From Nelumbo lutea (Eukaryota; Streptophyta; Magnoliopsida; Proteales; Nelumbonaceae), in contig JAKGHH010000005.1 in assembly GCA_022828595.1 (NCBI GenBank), positions 59,391,655 through 59,455,654 of the forward strand: a stretch of 64,000 bases of DNA. Reading direction: 5' to 3'. The position numbers and the translations under genes are program-made. The notes below the pieces were generated by a model. The model was given only the letters and a program-made list of their open reading frames with translations, made no database searches and had not been told where the DNA came from. This document shows, one piece after another, positions 1 to 11,270 of the stretch (position 1 is the stretch's first letter; each line of letters starts with the position of its first letter).

Positions 1-262
1 ATGTTTTAAGTTAAGAGTGTTTTTTAAGTTCTCACAAGTAGGCAAGTAGCTGACTTACTAAGGACATACTTGTCTTTGTGCTTTCTTTTATTTATGAGTA
101 TATAATTTAATGGAAGGGGTGGCTAGACCTAATTCTAAGCTTCTCCCATTCTATTCTATCTCTCTTCTCTCTCTTTCTCAGTTGAAACCTTTTCTTCTTC
201 TTCTTTTCCTCTTTATTTTATAGTTTTTATATCAAAACAGGTTGTCCAAAATTTCCTACTCA
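1..262 (+). repeat. Left copia LTR, partial
   Basis: This aligns with 3719-3957 of the right LTR with several indels and many substitutions. Shared landmarks are TATATAA at about 99, the CT-rich stretch near 150-180 and ATATCAAAACAGG at about 229-241. The 5' end with the TGTTGA terminus is outside the window. The 3' boundary near 262 is approximate, because the two copies diverge there. Confidence 0.85.
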
Positions 263-3200
263 ATACAACCAGTTCCAACTCATTATCAAGTGGACAGCAA
301 GGTGCAAGTGGATCAGGAGGTAATCATTCTACTTCATTTGCATTTACAGGTAGTTCACATGCCATTGAAAATTATGTATCCTCCACAGGTAAGGGGGACC
401 TCCTTGGATTATAGACTCAGGAGCCTCAAAACATATGACCAACATTTCCACCATTTTCACCTCATACCACCTCTGCTCTGGCAGAGATAGAGTTTCCACA
501 GCTGATGGATCACATGTTCCCATGGCTGGGAAAGGGTTTGTTAGGATAACCGATACCATTACCCTACCTTCTTCTATCCTTCATGTTCCTAGGCTGAGCA
601 TTAATCTTTTATCTGTTAGTATCTTGACAAAGAATTTGAACTGTTCAGTGATTTTTCCCCTGATCATTGTGTTTTGCAAGGTCTAGAATCAAAGAGGACG
701 ATTGGGAGTGGTCGTGAGGTGAATGGAATCTATCTTCTTGATGAGCTTTCTAGTCATCAAAGCCATCATGTTAGCAAGAGTATTGAGTCAAAATCAATAG
801 GTTAGATTATGCTTTGGCATAATCAATTAGGACATTTGTCTTTTGCTTCTTTATGTTTTCTGTTTCCAAAATTGTTTGATCCTGTCAATTTGTCCAGTTT
901 GGAGTGTGAGGGTTGTCAACTTGGAAAGCATTATAGGCATTCCTTTAAAGCAAGTAATAAAAAATTTTCTTTTGTTTTTTATATTGTTCATACTAATGTG
1001 TGGAGGCTATACCATGTTTCCTCTATGGGTGGATATCAGTATTTTCTTCTATTTGTAGATGATTATTCTTAGTACTATGGATATATTTGATAAAATCCCA
1101 TGATGAGGTGCTGTCTTTGGTTTAACAATCCATCAGATGGTGCTGACATAATTTGGGGTACAAGTGAAAGTGTTTAGATCAGACAATGCCAATGAATACT
1201 TTGAAAAAAACAAAAAAAACTGGCATCATACCTATTAGAGCATGAAGTTGTCCATCAAAGCAGTTGTACATACACTACACAACAAAATGGTGTAGCAGAA
1301 AGGAAGAATAGACATATTGTGGAAGTAGTAAGAAGCATGATGTTGAGCTCTACAATTCCAGTTCATTTTTTGGGTGATGAAGTTCTTACAGCAGGTTTCT
1401 TGATTAACCGAATGCCTTCTCATGTTCTTCGATATAGCACTCCGTTCAGCCTTCTTTTTCCTAAGGGTGTTTGGGTGTGTATGCTTTGTCCATGTTCTTG
1501 GTCCTCACCACTCAAAACTCGACCCTAAGGCAAAGAAGTGTGTTTTCCTTAGGTATGCAAGAAATTAGAAGGGGTATTGTTATTGTGATCCAGTCTCCGG
1601 GAGTCAATATATTACTATGGATGTCACCTTTTTTGAGTCCACACCTTTTTTTCTTAGGGGGTTCTTCTCAAGGGGAGTGTTTTGAAGAAGGAAGTGAGCA
1701 ATCTATACCACTTCCTGTTCTAGCTCCTTTGTCTACTCCAGTGTCTGACCTACCTATCTCACCCACTTTGCCACCTCCATTGCATCCTCTCAGTGTTTTA
1801 CATGACAGCACATGGAGGTTGACTCCACAGCAGAGGAACCCACATCACTCCCTATCGGCTAATCGGAGATTCCAGGTTTGACTGATAAAGACCCCAGGTA
1901 TGCCTCTTGTTTCCCTTGATGGTTTAGTTCCCATTGATACTACTACCCTTGGTCCTAACACCATTGCATACAACCTTGATCTCCCCATTGCCCTCAGAAA
2001 AGGGAAGAGAAAGTGTAATGCTCATTGCATCTCACACTATCTTTCCTAGAATGGATTATCCCCTTCCTACCGAGCCTTATTTTCCTCCCCTGAATCTGTG
2101 TCTATACCCAGGAGTGTTAGTGAGGCTCTCTCCAAAGTGGAAGATAGCTATGCATGAAGAAATGGAAGCATTGATTAAAAATTAGACAGGAGAGATTGTG
2201 AATTTGCCTGATGGCAAGGAGATAGTTGGCTGCAGATGGGTCTATACAGTGAAGTACAAGGCTGATGAGAGTATAAAATGGTACAAGGCAAGGCTGGTTG
2301 CAAAAGGGTATACTTAGACTTATGGCATAGATTACTTGGAAACTTATGCACCAGTGGCAAAGATGAGTTCAATCCGGATTCTTCTATCACTAGCAGCTAC
2401 ATACTCTTGGTCACTCTTCCAACTTGATATGAAGAATGCCTTTCTCAATGGGGACTTGCAAGAGGAGGTGTATATGGATCTTCCAGCTGGTTTCTACAAT
2501 AATGTGGAAAAAGGAAAGATATGCAGGTCGAAGAAGTCTCTATATGGTTTAAAGCAATCACCCAAAGCTTAGTTTGACAGGTTTAGAAGTGCATTGGTTG
2601 TATTTGGCTATACTCTAACTCATTCTGATCTCTTTTTATGAAGAGGAGGGGGTCACTAGTGTTAGTTTTGATAGTGTATGTGGATGACATTGTAGTCACA
2701 AGAAATTATCTGAGTGAGATTGATATCCTGAAGAAGAATCTACACAAAGAGTTTGAGATTAAGGATCTTGGGGAGCTGAAGTACTTTCTGGGCATTGAAG
2801 TGGCAAGGTCCAAGCATGGGATCTTCATCTCATAGAGGAAGTATGTTCTAGATCTACTACAACAGATAGGAAAACTTAGGGCAAGGGCAGCTGATACACC
2901 TATTGCTCAGAACCATAGGGTAAATTCTTCAGAGGGTGAACTAGTGAAGGATGTTGGAAGATATCAGAGGTTAGTGGGGCGGTTGCTATACTTATGTATG
3001 ACATGACCAAACATCTTTTATGCAGTGAGTGTGGTGCGTCAATGCATGCATGCCCCACAAGTTCAGCATTAGGAGGCTATTGACAAGATACTTTCTTATT
3101 TGAAGGGACACCCCAGGTGGAGGCATATTGTTTGCTAACCATGGGTAGTTGAAGTTAGAGGCTACACAAATGCTGATTGGGTAGGGTATCTATATGATAG

Positions 3201-3600
3201 GAGATCTACATCAAGGGTTTGTACTCTTGTTTGAGGTAATTTAGTTTCATGGAAGAGTAAGAAACAGAGAGTCGTGACAAGGTCAAGTGCAAAAGCTGAA
3301 TATAGAGCCATGGCATATGGTGTTTCAAAGCTCCTCTAGATCCGTTCCTTGTTAGGGGAGATTGGAGTTGAGGCCGAAGAATCTATGATGCTATATTGTG
3401 ACAATTAAGCAACAATTAACATTGCCCACATCCCAGTTCAGCATGATAGGACGAATCATATAGAAGCAGATAGGCACTTTATAAGGGAAATGGTGACATT
3501 CGGAGAAATTTGATTGTCATATGTTGCATCTGACTTGAACTTGCTGATGTTCTTACAAAACAGTTGCAAGAAACAAGTCGGAGCATGATCTACAGAAGTT
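263..3600 (+). pseudogene. Copia pol pseudogene (protease-integrase-RT-RNase H), gag missing
   Basis: Read through its stops, this gives the copia domain order. Protease has the IIDSGAS motif (Asp codon 414-416). The GAG-pre-integrase zinc region is at about 809-940 (LWHNQLGHLS, CEGCQLGKH). Integrase is at about 1000-1470, with QQNGVAERKN near 1280. Reverse transcriptase is at about 2200-2840, with LDMKNAFLNGDL and the YVDD active site near 2677. RNase H is at about 3150-3540, with the end of the SSAKAEYRA-type motif. At least ten in-frame stops are present. Against the family consensus most look like CAG, CAA, TGG or CGA turned into stops. No open frame covers a full domain set, so no functional product is expected. 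The lineage within copia was not resolved. Confidence 0.9.
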
Positions 3601-3637
3601 GGGAATGTTTGACATTCTTTCTCAACTTGAGGGGGAG

Positions 3638-3957
3638 TGTTGAATTTTGGGCCGATATAATTTGTTTTTATTTACATAGCATAGTTAGGGAGTTATTGGG
3701 CCTTAGGCCTATTAGTTTATGTTTTATGTTAAGAATGTTTATTAAGCTATCACAAGTAGCCGACTTACTAAGGGCATTCTTGTCTTTGTACTTTCTTTTA
3801 TTTATGAGTATATAATCTAATGAAAGGGGCAGCCAGACCTAATTCTGAGCTTCTCCATTCTCTTCTGTCTCTCTTCTCTCTCTTTCTCAGCTGAAACCTT
3901 TTCTTCTTTCTTTTACAGTTTTTATATCAAAACAGGTAGTCCAAACTTTTCTACTTT
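3638..3957 (+). repeat. Right copia LTR
   Basis: It starts with TGTTGAATTTTGGG directly after a GAGGGGGAG polypurine tract. It carries a TATATAA promoter-like motif at about 3809 and ends near CTACTTT. The exact end is uncertain by a few bases, because the expected CA terminus is mutated and the matching target duplication lies left of the window. About 320 bp. Confidence 0.85.
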
Positions 3958-4265
3958 GTCATTATTATTACCAAACCATGCAGATGTTTTACATGATAAT
4001 TCTGGTGGAATAAGCGCTTCTATAACAAGGAGTATGTCTATGCCCAAATTAAACTGTGGGAGTTTAGAAGTTGCGGATGATACAGTGAGCAGAAATAGCA
4101 TGAGCAACTCAGCAATGCATGTTGAATGTTACTGATGTTAAGAAGTTTAATTAAATGTTAAAACCAGATCTACAAAAATTAACAATGCAACTTAGATGCT
4201 AGCCATGTTTAACATTTATAGCAAAAGAGAATGGATATGAATGATAAGTCAAACCGAATGCTTGC
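3958..4265 (-). other. Remaining part of carboxylase intron 15
   Basis: Between the exon 15 donor and the copia LTR I find no sequence matching the next expected carboxylase segment (the LDG...HVIYAEEE region known from plant homologues). It is most simply intron, with the copia element inserted in it and the following exon left of base 1. Confidence 0.6.
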
Positions 4266-7200
4266 CTGCATCAGTAGCCCCCCATCACGCAATGTATGTA
4301 TTTCTGCTTCTATCTCTGATTGATTCATCCTCAATCTATAGCTTCCAGGTCCTCCCCTCACCATTTCAATCTAGGGAATAAGCCATCAAAAGTTAGTTGA
4401 GTAATAAAAAACCTAACAAGGTAAAAGCTTTAATCGTATTCAGAGAAAGACAAAAGGAGCCTCCATAAGACTATAACCAAAGTAAATATGTGTAAGTTTA
4501 CCGTATATTTGCTTCCTTCAATGTTCAAAGAAACTTGAGAATTGACGAGGGATATATGCTGTAAGTAAGGAGGGTTATGTTAACTATTATTAGCACATAT
4601 AACAAAAGAAAATGCATAAACTGAATATCTCAGGCAGATTATGGTATAATTTGTTACCTTGGGTGGGATTTGCCCCTTTTCAAGATAACCAACATAATCA
4701 GAAACCATTGATGCACTGCTAGTTGATGCTTTCTATAGAAGAGAAAATTGGAAGAAAAAGGACATATTAATAATGTTCACATCCTTTAAAAAAAAAAGAA
4801 GGCACATTCTAACAAATAGACTAGAGAAAAACTAAGTTAAATTTGTTGTTCTTACAAAGAGTGCCCCTCCAACAACTGAAATGTACCAAGGAGGCCTCTC
4901 TGCTCTAACCCGCATGGCAATTCTGCTGTCCAGCCACCCTGTATGGATCTTGTTGTCTCTGTACTCCAAAGCCTACAAGAAAAAACATCTTAGCATTTTC
5001 TGATTTACTGTGAGGCTAGATTCTAATTATGATGATAAAAGAAAAATAATATCATAATGAATCAGAATCTTACATGTAAAAGATCAATTGTGTAATCAAC
5101 ATTAGTATGAATTTCTCCCCGGATTTGGATTTCCTTTAGCCCAAGAACCATGTTTGCAATAGCTAAGGGTCTAGACTCTCCAAAAGCAAAGACATGTCCT
5201 GAGATATAAATTAATGATTTAGCAATGGATACCAATGAGTGTAAAAAGAAAAGGTATTCAGATTGTATGTCTAAGAACATAAGCCAAAAAAGTGCAAGCA
5301 AATCAAATTATTGCAAAATGGGACACCCTCAGTCAATTGATAATTCGAGTTAGTAAATTAAATAATAGGACATAACATAAACAACAAATTATGAGAGAAA
5401 ACAGGAAAAGATTAGTGTTAAGGAATAAGCATTTTCTGAAGGATTTAGATGGGCATAAAAAACTTCCAAAAGGTTTTAAAGCAATTAAATCCAGAGAAAA
5501 ATCATGATTTTATTATTTTCCTTTTTTTATGAAATAACAACTTGTATTCATTTCCAATCATAAAAAGAAAAGCAATGTCCCCGAACTGCCAAAAAGAACA
5601 GGAGAAACTATTACATCCAAGAACAGATGACCATCTGATGGTACAAATAAAAACTATATAATGTGTATACAATTCAGAACCTGGCCCTAGTAAACACCAA
5701 TAAAATCCTTGATTTTCTTCGCCTGCCTTAGCTAAGCTGTTAGCTAAGGAGTTAGGCAATCTGGGAACCCACTTGAACAAGCAATTCAATCTGTTCCCAA
5801 AAACTTTGGATTTCTTAACCAAAATCCTGAACCTCCAAGGTGGTTCCTCAAGAGCATTCAGACATGAAATAGCAGTTCGATAGTCAGTTCCACATCCACA
5901 TCCCTCCAGATTTGGTGAATTGACAGTTTAAAGCCCTAAATGACAGCAGTTATCTCTGCTGTCAAAGTCACTCTGCAACCCACATTTCCTGAAGTTTACT
6001 ATTTACTTTTCCATGTTTAAGTCATATTAAGACCCAATTGAATTTCTACAGTTGAGTTAAAATAATCAAATTTCTTAGTGGATTTGATGAATCAAGCAAT
6101 CTCAGTTTCTTACATGATTGACTCAGAGAAGTCAAATCTACCATTCAAGTTTCTGAGAGGATCATCCTCTAGTTATAGAACTAAGAGAGAAATATTACCA
6201 AATTGGGAATCTGAGAATTCATGAATTCCTCCTCCAGACTGCAAATCATAATTGTCATAACATCAGCCACTATTCCTTATGAACCTTAAGCATAACAGCC
6301 AATCCATCCTCATATAGTTCCATGAAATTTATACCTTAACAGAGAAGTATGCCCAGACATTTGGTTTGCTTTTAAAGTTCAGTTCCTGAAAGAGTCAAAT
6401 GAACTCTACTCATCAGAAAGGTCAAATGGAGTACTATACAGTTGATAGTTGTTGCAATTCAAAAATCTAACCTGCACTTTCCCGCTGGTAGGTTTAAAAC
6501 CATCATCTGGGTCCTCACTTGTTACACGTACAGCTACACAATGTCCTTTTGGCCTCACAGACTCTGCCTTGTCAAAATCAAATGGGGTGGCAAGAACTGA
6601 TGTTCTCTTCCAAGCATCATATCCTCCACCATGTTCCATTCCATAAAACCGCCTTATTTCTAGTTATGACATGCATGGTGAACCAATATGTGCTGAATAA
6701 AGGACCATGACTAAGAAGAAGGGATAAAAAGAAATTTGTAGAATCTACAAGCATACCAGGAATTTGCCAGAGAGGAATACCCATGCCAACTGAAACTTGT
6801 GCTGCAGGCAGATTTATTTCAGCTATCCATTCAGTGACAGGATGTTCCACCTAAATTAGAGTAGTAGATAATTAACATCAAAACAATCACATAAAGCCCA
6901 AAGAGACTTGTATATCCAACAAAGCCAGGTCAATTTACACAAGCACATGAAGATTTGCTTAAATATTGTATATATATGACATGTGGGTGCATGTCTCTTC
7001 TGGGCATATGCATGGAAGTAATGGACATCTAAGAGACCCATTGATCAATTGATTTAACCAGGATATTCTTAATGGACAAAGAGATATTATATAAGGTATA
7101 ACATATCTGATTCATAGCAAGGGGCACCTTTTATGTTCAAACATTGGTTTAACATTAGCAATCAGAACCATGCCAAGTGGCACCTTTTATGTACAAAAAT

Positions 7201-9951
7201 TGGTTCTTCCATTGCAGAGCCATGTCAGCTTAAACCTGCACTACCAAAAAATATGAAACATGACTAGAGTTCTAATTTTGCAAATAATGGAGAACATTTT
7301 GATACATGAAGGCATGGTTTGAGTGACTTATATATAAGGCAGAAAAGTGAATAGTACTTGACTGCTAGGCAATATGGGACTTCCCCACTCCTATTTCTAG
7401 TAAAGAAAGTTAGTACTTTTACTCGTCACCCAAGTCAAACCTCTTCTTTGACCAAATAATGAAACTTCAAAACCACCCAGGTTAGACCTCTTTTCTTACT
7501 TCCTATTTCCCTCACTTTTCATCTATATCAACTTACAACTAGTGCATACAATTTTCTCTCTTTCAACTTGAACTTACATTATGAACATAAATACTCTACA
7601 CACACATACATATAAATGCTCCACAAATGCTCCAAATATTAGGAGAATTCCAACTTTCAAGCTTGATATTCCTATGTTCCCACTCCATGAATTGGTTATT
7701 TGGGTCAGAACTGTTCATTTTTCTCACTCTCTAAGGTTGAGATCAGGTTGATGGTTTAATCATATAACTTGATTAATTCCTCCATCTTAACACAAGCAAA
7801 TAATGATGCACCCTTAAATACAATAACACAACTTACTGTCTTTAATGTCTAACATACATGTACTACTACAAACCTGTAATCGAGGGTTGAGTTCTAAGAA
7901 ATAGTATTCGCCAGTGTCCATGCTGTATAGATACTCAACGGTTGCAGCACCAACGTAATTTACACACTTAGCTAGCCTCCTTGCTGCTTGTTCCAGCTCC
8001 TTCACTATCCCCCATGGTGCTACAGTAATTGGACCTTCTTCAATAATCTATTTAGCATAAATGATAATGTTAACACCTTATGGTGAAGATATTTTGGTTA
8101 AAAAAAAACCAGAAAAAAAACAACTCCCCACCAGAAGAAAGTCGTAAAAATGAAATAAGAAGAAAATGGTTATAAAAATCACCCACATTGAACGAAAGCA
8201 TATAAGGAAAAACCACCTTTTGGTGCCGCCTCTGAACACTGCAATCACGACTATGCAGGGCTGCAACATTGCCATATTGATCACAAAGTAACTGGACTTC
8301 TAAATGACGGCTCTAAATGAAGAAACAAGTTTACTGTCAAGGCAAAATTAACTTTTGGAACTGCAAGCTTTCTAGGGTAAATAAGTTAACCAGATGAAAG
8401 GTTGATGGTCATACCTGGGAAGCAACCTTCATTATAAATATTGGAGAGCCAGGAACTTCACCTTGGACTTGCTTGAATAATGCCCTCACTTCGTCATCAT
8501 TATGAACCTAAAAATTTTTAAAAGTTGATATATTTATATTCCATTCAAAGTTTGAAATGAGACTTGAAGAACTTCAAACCAAGTTATTCAATATGCATTT
8601 AGAATTAAAAAAAAAAAAGATTTTTCTTGAAAATTTGTTGCTTCAAAAATAATGGTGATAACATCCTGCATGAGAAACTCATTGTTGTCAAGGATGAAGC
8701 TGACCTTTCTAATGCCTTTACCACCACCACCCCAAGATGCTTTGATCATTGCAGGGTAGCCCACCACCTGACAGCTTGCCAGCGCCTCTTCTGTTGTATA
8801 AACACAAGCTTCCCGATAGATATCATCTGGTATAGAATCCAAACAACTTTCTGGTGGAATTTTTACCTGGAAGAGAAAAGTTAAGTGTTAGACACTGATT
8901 AACCCCATGAAGCAAAAAACCAAACAAAGCACATAATGACAATTACGTGTGAGCCACTCCATGGAAGGGTTGGTACGCCTGCTGCTTGAGCAATTAGGGA
9001 TGAACCAATCTTATCTCCCAATGCTGCCATAGGTGCAGCAGGGGGGCCAAGAAATATAATTCCCTTTGCATTTAGTGCATCTGGAAGTTCAGGGTTCTCT
9101 GATGCATGACCCCAACCAGGCCAAACTGCATTAACACGTGTTATCTCTGCAATCTGTTAATGACCAAAAGTTAGATTAAAAAAAGTTGAATATTTCCCCT
9201 CCCTTTCTGGATAGGGAAGTTCAACACTGGAATAATCAAACTGTCAAATAACAGCAATGGGATAGAAAAGCAACAACGACCAACAGGCAACAATCATTTG
9301 ATAAAAATCAAAACATATGCTGCAACATCTAGATAATAAACTCTTTCAAATAACAGCCATTTTATTAATTTTACATTCTCTGATTCTCTCGTACTTTTCC
9401 TTTACATATATATCTATAAAAGTAGAAGTGTATTAGTCAGATGTAATTGACACAATTTGCTATACAAGAATTCTATTAGTTAGAGAACCATTGATCCTGC
9501 AGGACTTTTCAGTAGAGCTCAGTATTCATTTGTCAACTAAAAGAACAAACTATTAGTGTAAACAGAATGGGCATACCTCTACAATGAGCTGCACGTTGGC
9601 GTAGTTATTATTATTGGTCCCACCTGGAACTTCCACAAACTGGTCAGCAATCCTAATGTGCTCTGCATTGATTCTCATGTCCTCTGGGGTTGCCATGGCC
9701 ACCAACAGGATTGCCTTCTCTGAACCAAAGGTTTGCAAGGCCCATGATCTCACACTACGTATAAACTTCACTGCTGCCATTCCATTGTTTGCAATTAAGA
9801 TACTATGGATTGGAGTTTTCCCACCGAGGGCATAGCAGAAATCTTCCACTTCAGATACTGTAGCTTGTTGCCTGATTGGAATTGCTCCATTTAGGACCCC
9901 ATTCCCACGCCAAATTCCAGCCATTGGTGGAGCCTTTTGGGCGTTGGACAT
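4266..9951 (-). CDS. ACC1: Homomeric acetyl-CoA carboxylase, 5' part (biotin carboxylase half)
   Basis: This enzyme makes malonyl-CoA from acetyl-CoA and bicarbonate using ATP and biotin, in the cytosol for fatty-acid elongation and flavonoids. Fifteen coding exons join in frame: 9951-9577, 9153-8947, 8866-8705, 8507-8415, 8312-8217, 8047-7874, 6850-6757, 6659-6472, 6385-6335, 6238-6199, 5198-5074, 4972-4856, 4732-4658, 4558-4502 and 4370-4266, giving 653 codons. Visible motifs are [10 protein letters not shown] (residues 53-62), the ATP-grasp glycine loop GGGGKG (240-245), and NPRLQVEHPVTE across the exon 6/7 junction (365-376), which carries catalytic residues of biotin carboxylase. Plant homologues are about 2250 aa, so the biotin (MKM) and carboxyltransferase parts lie outside the window. 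I see no transit peptide before the conserved region, hence the cytosolic assignment. All introns are GT-AG except the last visible donor, which is GC. Confidence 0.95.
5199..6198 (-). other. Carboxylase intron 10, about 1 kb, carrying a LINE remnant
   Basis: Donor G|GTAAT at 6199/6198 and acceptor CTCAG at 5201-5199 join TTT G to GA CAT in frame. It is one of the longest introns of the gene (intron 6, 6851-7873, is similar). About half of it is explained by the LINE-derived piece at about 5520-6000. Confidence 0.8.
5520..6000 (-). mobile_element. LINE (L1-type) RNase H remnant in carboxylase intron 10
   Basis: Read on the minus strand in more than one frame, this gives AEITAV followed by [17 protein letters not shown]. 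That resembles the AEI and RE-N-AD-LAK blocks of the plant RVT_3 RNase H domain at the 3' end of L1-type LINEs. A short A-run on the minus strand (plus-strand T-run near 5522) may be the tail. There is no open frame for the complete domain. The orientation matches the host gene. Confidence 0.55.
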
Positions 9952-9952
9952 G

Positions 9953-10612
9953 CTGTATCATCAGAAACTCAGCAATCAACAAAACCAAAGATTTGATACT
10001 TCTTGAACAACTTATTAATCAAATTTCCCTACACTGGATTGCTTAAAATGATCTTCTTTCGATAAGGTTAGTAACTGATGTTAGCACTTCGTAAATAGTG
10101 AGCGAAATTAACAAAAGAAAAGCTGAACAGCGCTTCAACGATAGAGCTGAAATAAAATTAGTAGGCGGACCATATGAAGAAAATGAAGAAACAAAGAGGA
10201 GGTTCTCGAATGCAGACCAGGTAAATTATGCTCATAAAGAGAAATCCATATTAAAATTACTAAAAGAAAGGGGAAAAATAAAGTAAGAGAAATGGCAAGA
10301 AGAGACTTCCCGTACTTCATAATCAGAAAAACAGAGCAATTGAACAGATAATATTCCAAGGGAGCAACTGAGATCTCCAAATCCACAGATAACTAAACTA
10401 GTTTTAGATAACGCAAACACCCTAACTAAATACTATTTCGTAGAGTACGAGTAACTCCGATACTCATTAGTTGACACAACAACTCCCAACCCCAAAAGCC
10501 GGAAGAGAAACAATGACAACAGAACCCAAAACAGGAAAAAGAATAAAGGAAACAACCAAACAAGAAAATTAACTAAATCAGAAACAAAGATGAAGAATTG
10601 AGTAAATTGTAC
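9953..10612 (-). other. Probable 5'-UTR intron of the carboxylase gene
   Basis: Directly upstream of the ATG is the acceptor GATGATACAG|C followed by ATG. A good donor, CTCTAAG|GTACAA, lies at 10613/10612. The enclosed 660 bp is AT-rich and has no coding signal. A leader intron is an inference from the splice sites only. The transcription start would be upstream of 10613, and I found no convincing TATA box there. Confidence 0.55.
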
Positions 10613-11270
10613 CTTAGAGAATAACAAGTGAAGCACAAAAGGTCAAGTAAAATTTCTTCTGTTTCTTTGGATCATAAGATGCATTATGAGTTAGAAAGCA
10701 GGCAATAACCGCACAAGCCCATAATGTCTGTGCTGTGTTCGTGTTTGAGAACGCTTCATCTTTGGAAATGCATAAGAGAGGGAAGGGGGTGTTAACGGCT
10801 TTAATGAGAGCTGCACGTGTCACCTGCCCACCTGTATTCTTGTAGTAGTTCCCAACTACCTCACTTTCTCTCTCTCTCTCTCTCTCTCACCCAAACGGCC
10901 CAACTCCAGAACAAAGCTCCCACCTTTTTCCCTCCCTCTCTTTCTCCCGCTAATCTCAATCCGAACGACAAACAAATAAATTAAATCCCACGGGCCATGG
11001 TCTATAAGGCTCCCATATTTAATCGGAAACCCCATTTTTTCGGGTGGCGTATCTTGACCGTGAGGTGGGTGATGTAGTCGACCAACCCTTCCCTCCGTAA
11101 GAAGATGCAAAGAGGACAGACAAATAGACAGCTAGTTTGATAACCAAAATTCCCAACCTTATCAAGGATATTTCGATAAACTTTCCTTCTCCTCTCACCT
11201 TCAATTCACACTCTCACTAGATCATATCACAGTAAACAAGAGAGAGAGGGAGAAACTGTAACTGCATATT
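10613..11270 (-). promoter_or_regulatory. Carboxylase leader and promoter region, with (CT)n microsatellite
   Basis: This is the presumed leader exon and promoter of the minus-strand carboxylase gene. A run of about twelve CT units lies at 10866-10889 (GA on the gene strand), a common feature of plant TATA-less promoters. No other element is assignable by eye. Confidence 0.45.

Larger units (their letters stand above)
1..3957 (+). mobile_element. Degraded Ty1/copia LTR retrotransposon, left end outside window
   Basis: Two related LTR sequences (1-262 and 3638-3957) flank a copia-order pol region: protease, GAG-pre-integrase, integrase, RT, RNase H. By alignment with the right LTR, about 80 bp of the left LTR lie before base 1, so the element is about 4.0 kb. 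The interior has no recognisable primer-binding site and no gag: the sequence runs from the LTR almost directly into the end of gag and the protease. A purine-rich tract precedes the right LTR at about 3627-3637. Many in-frame stops and LTR divergence clearly above 10% mark it as old and non-autonomous. It lies in the opposite orientation to the carboxylase gene that follows. Confidence 0.93.

Noticed and set aside
8588..8884. Plus-strand open frame opposite carboxylase exon 3
   Set aside because: Antisense shadow of a conserved exon; the minus-strand reading is the known enzyme.
9840..9951. Plastid transit peptide on the carboxylase
   Set aside because: Only about 45 residues precede the conserved domain, without the Ser/Thr-rich basic composition of transit peptides; the 5' leader appears non-coding.
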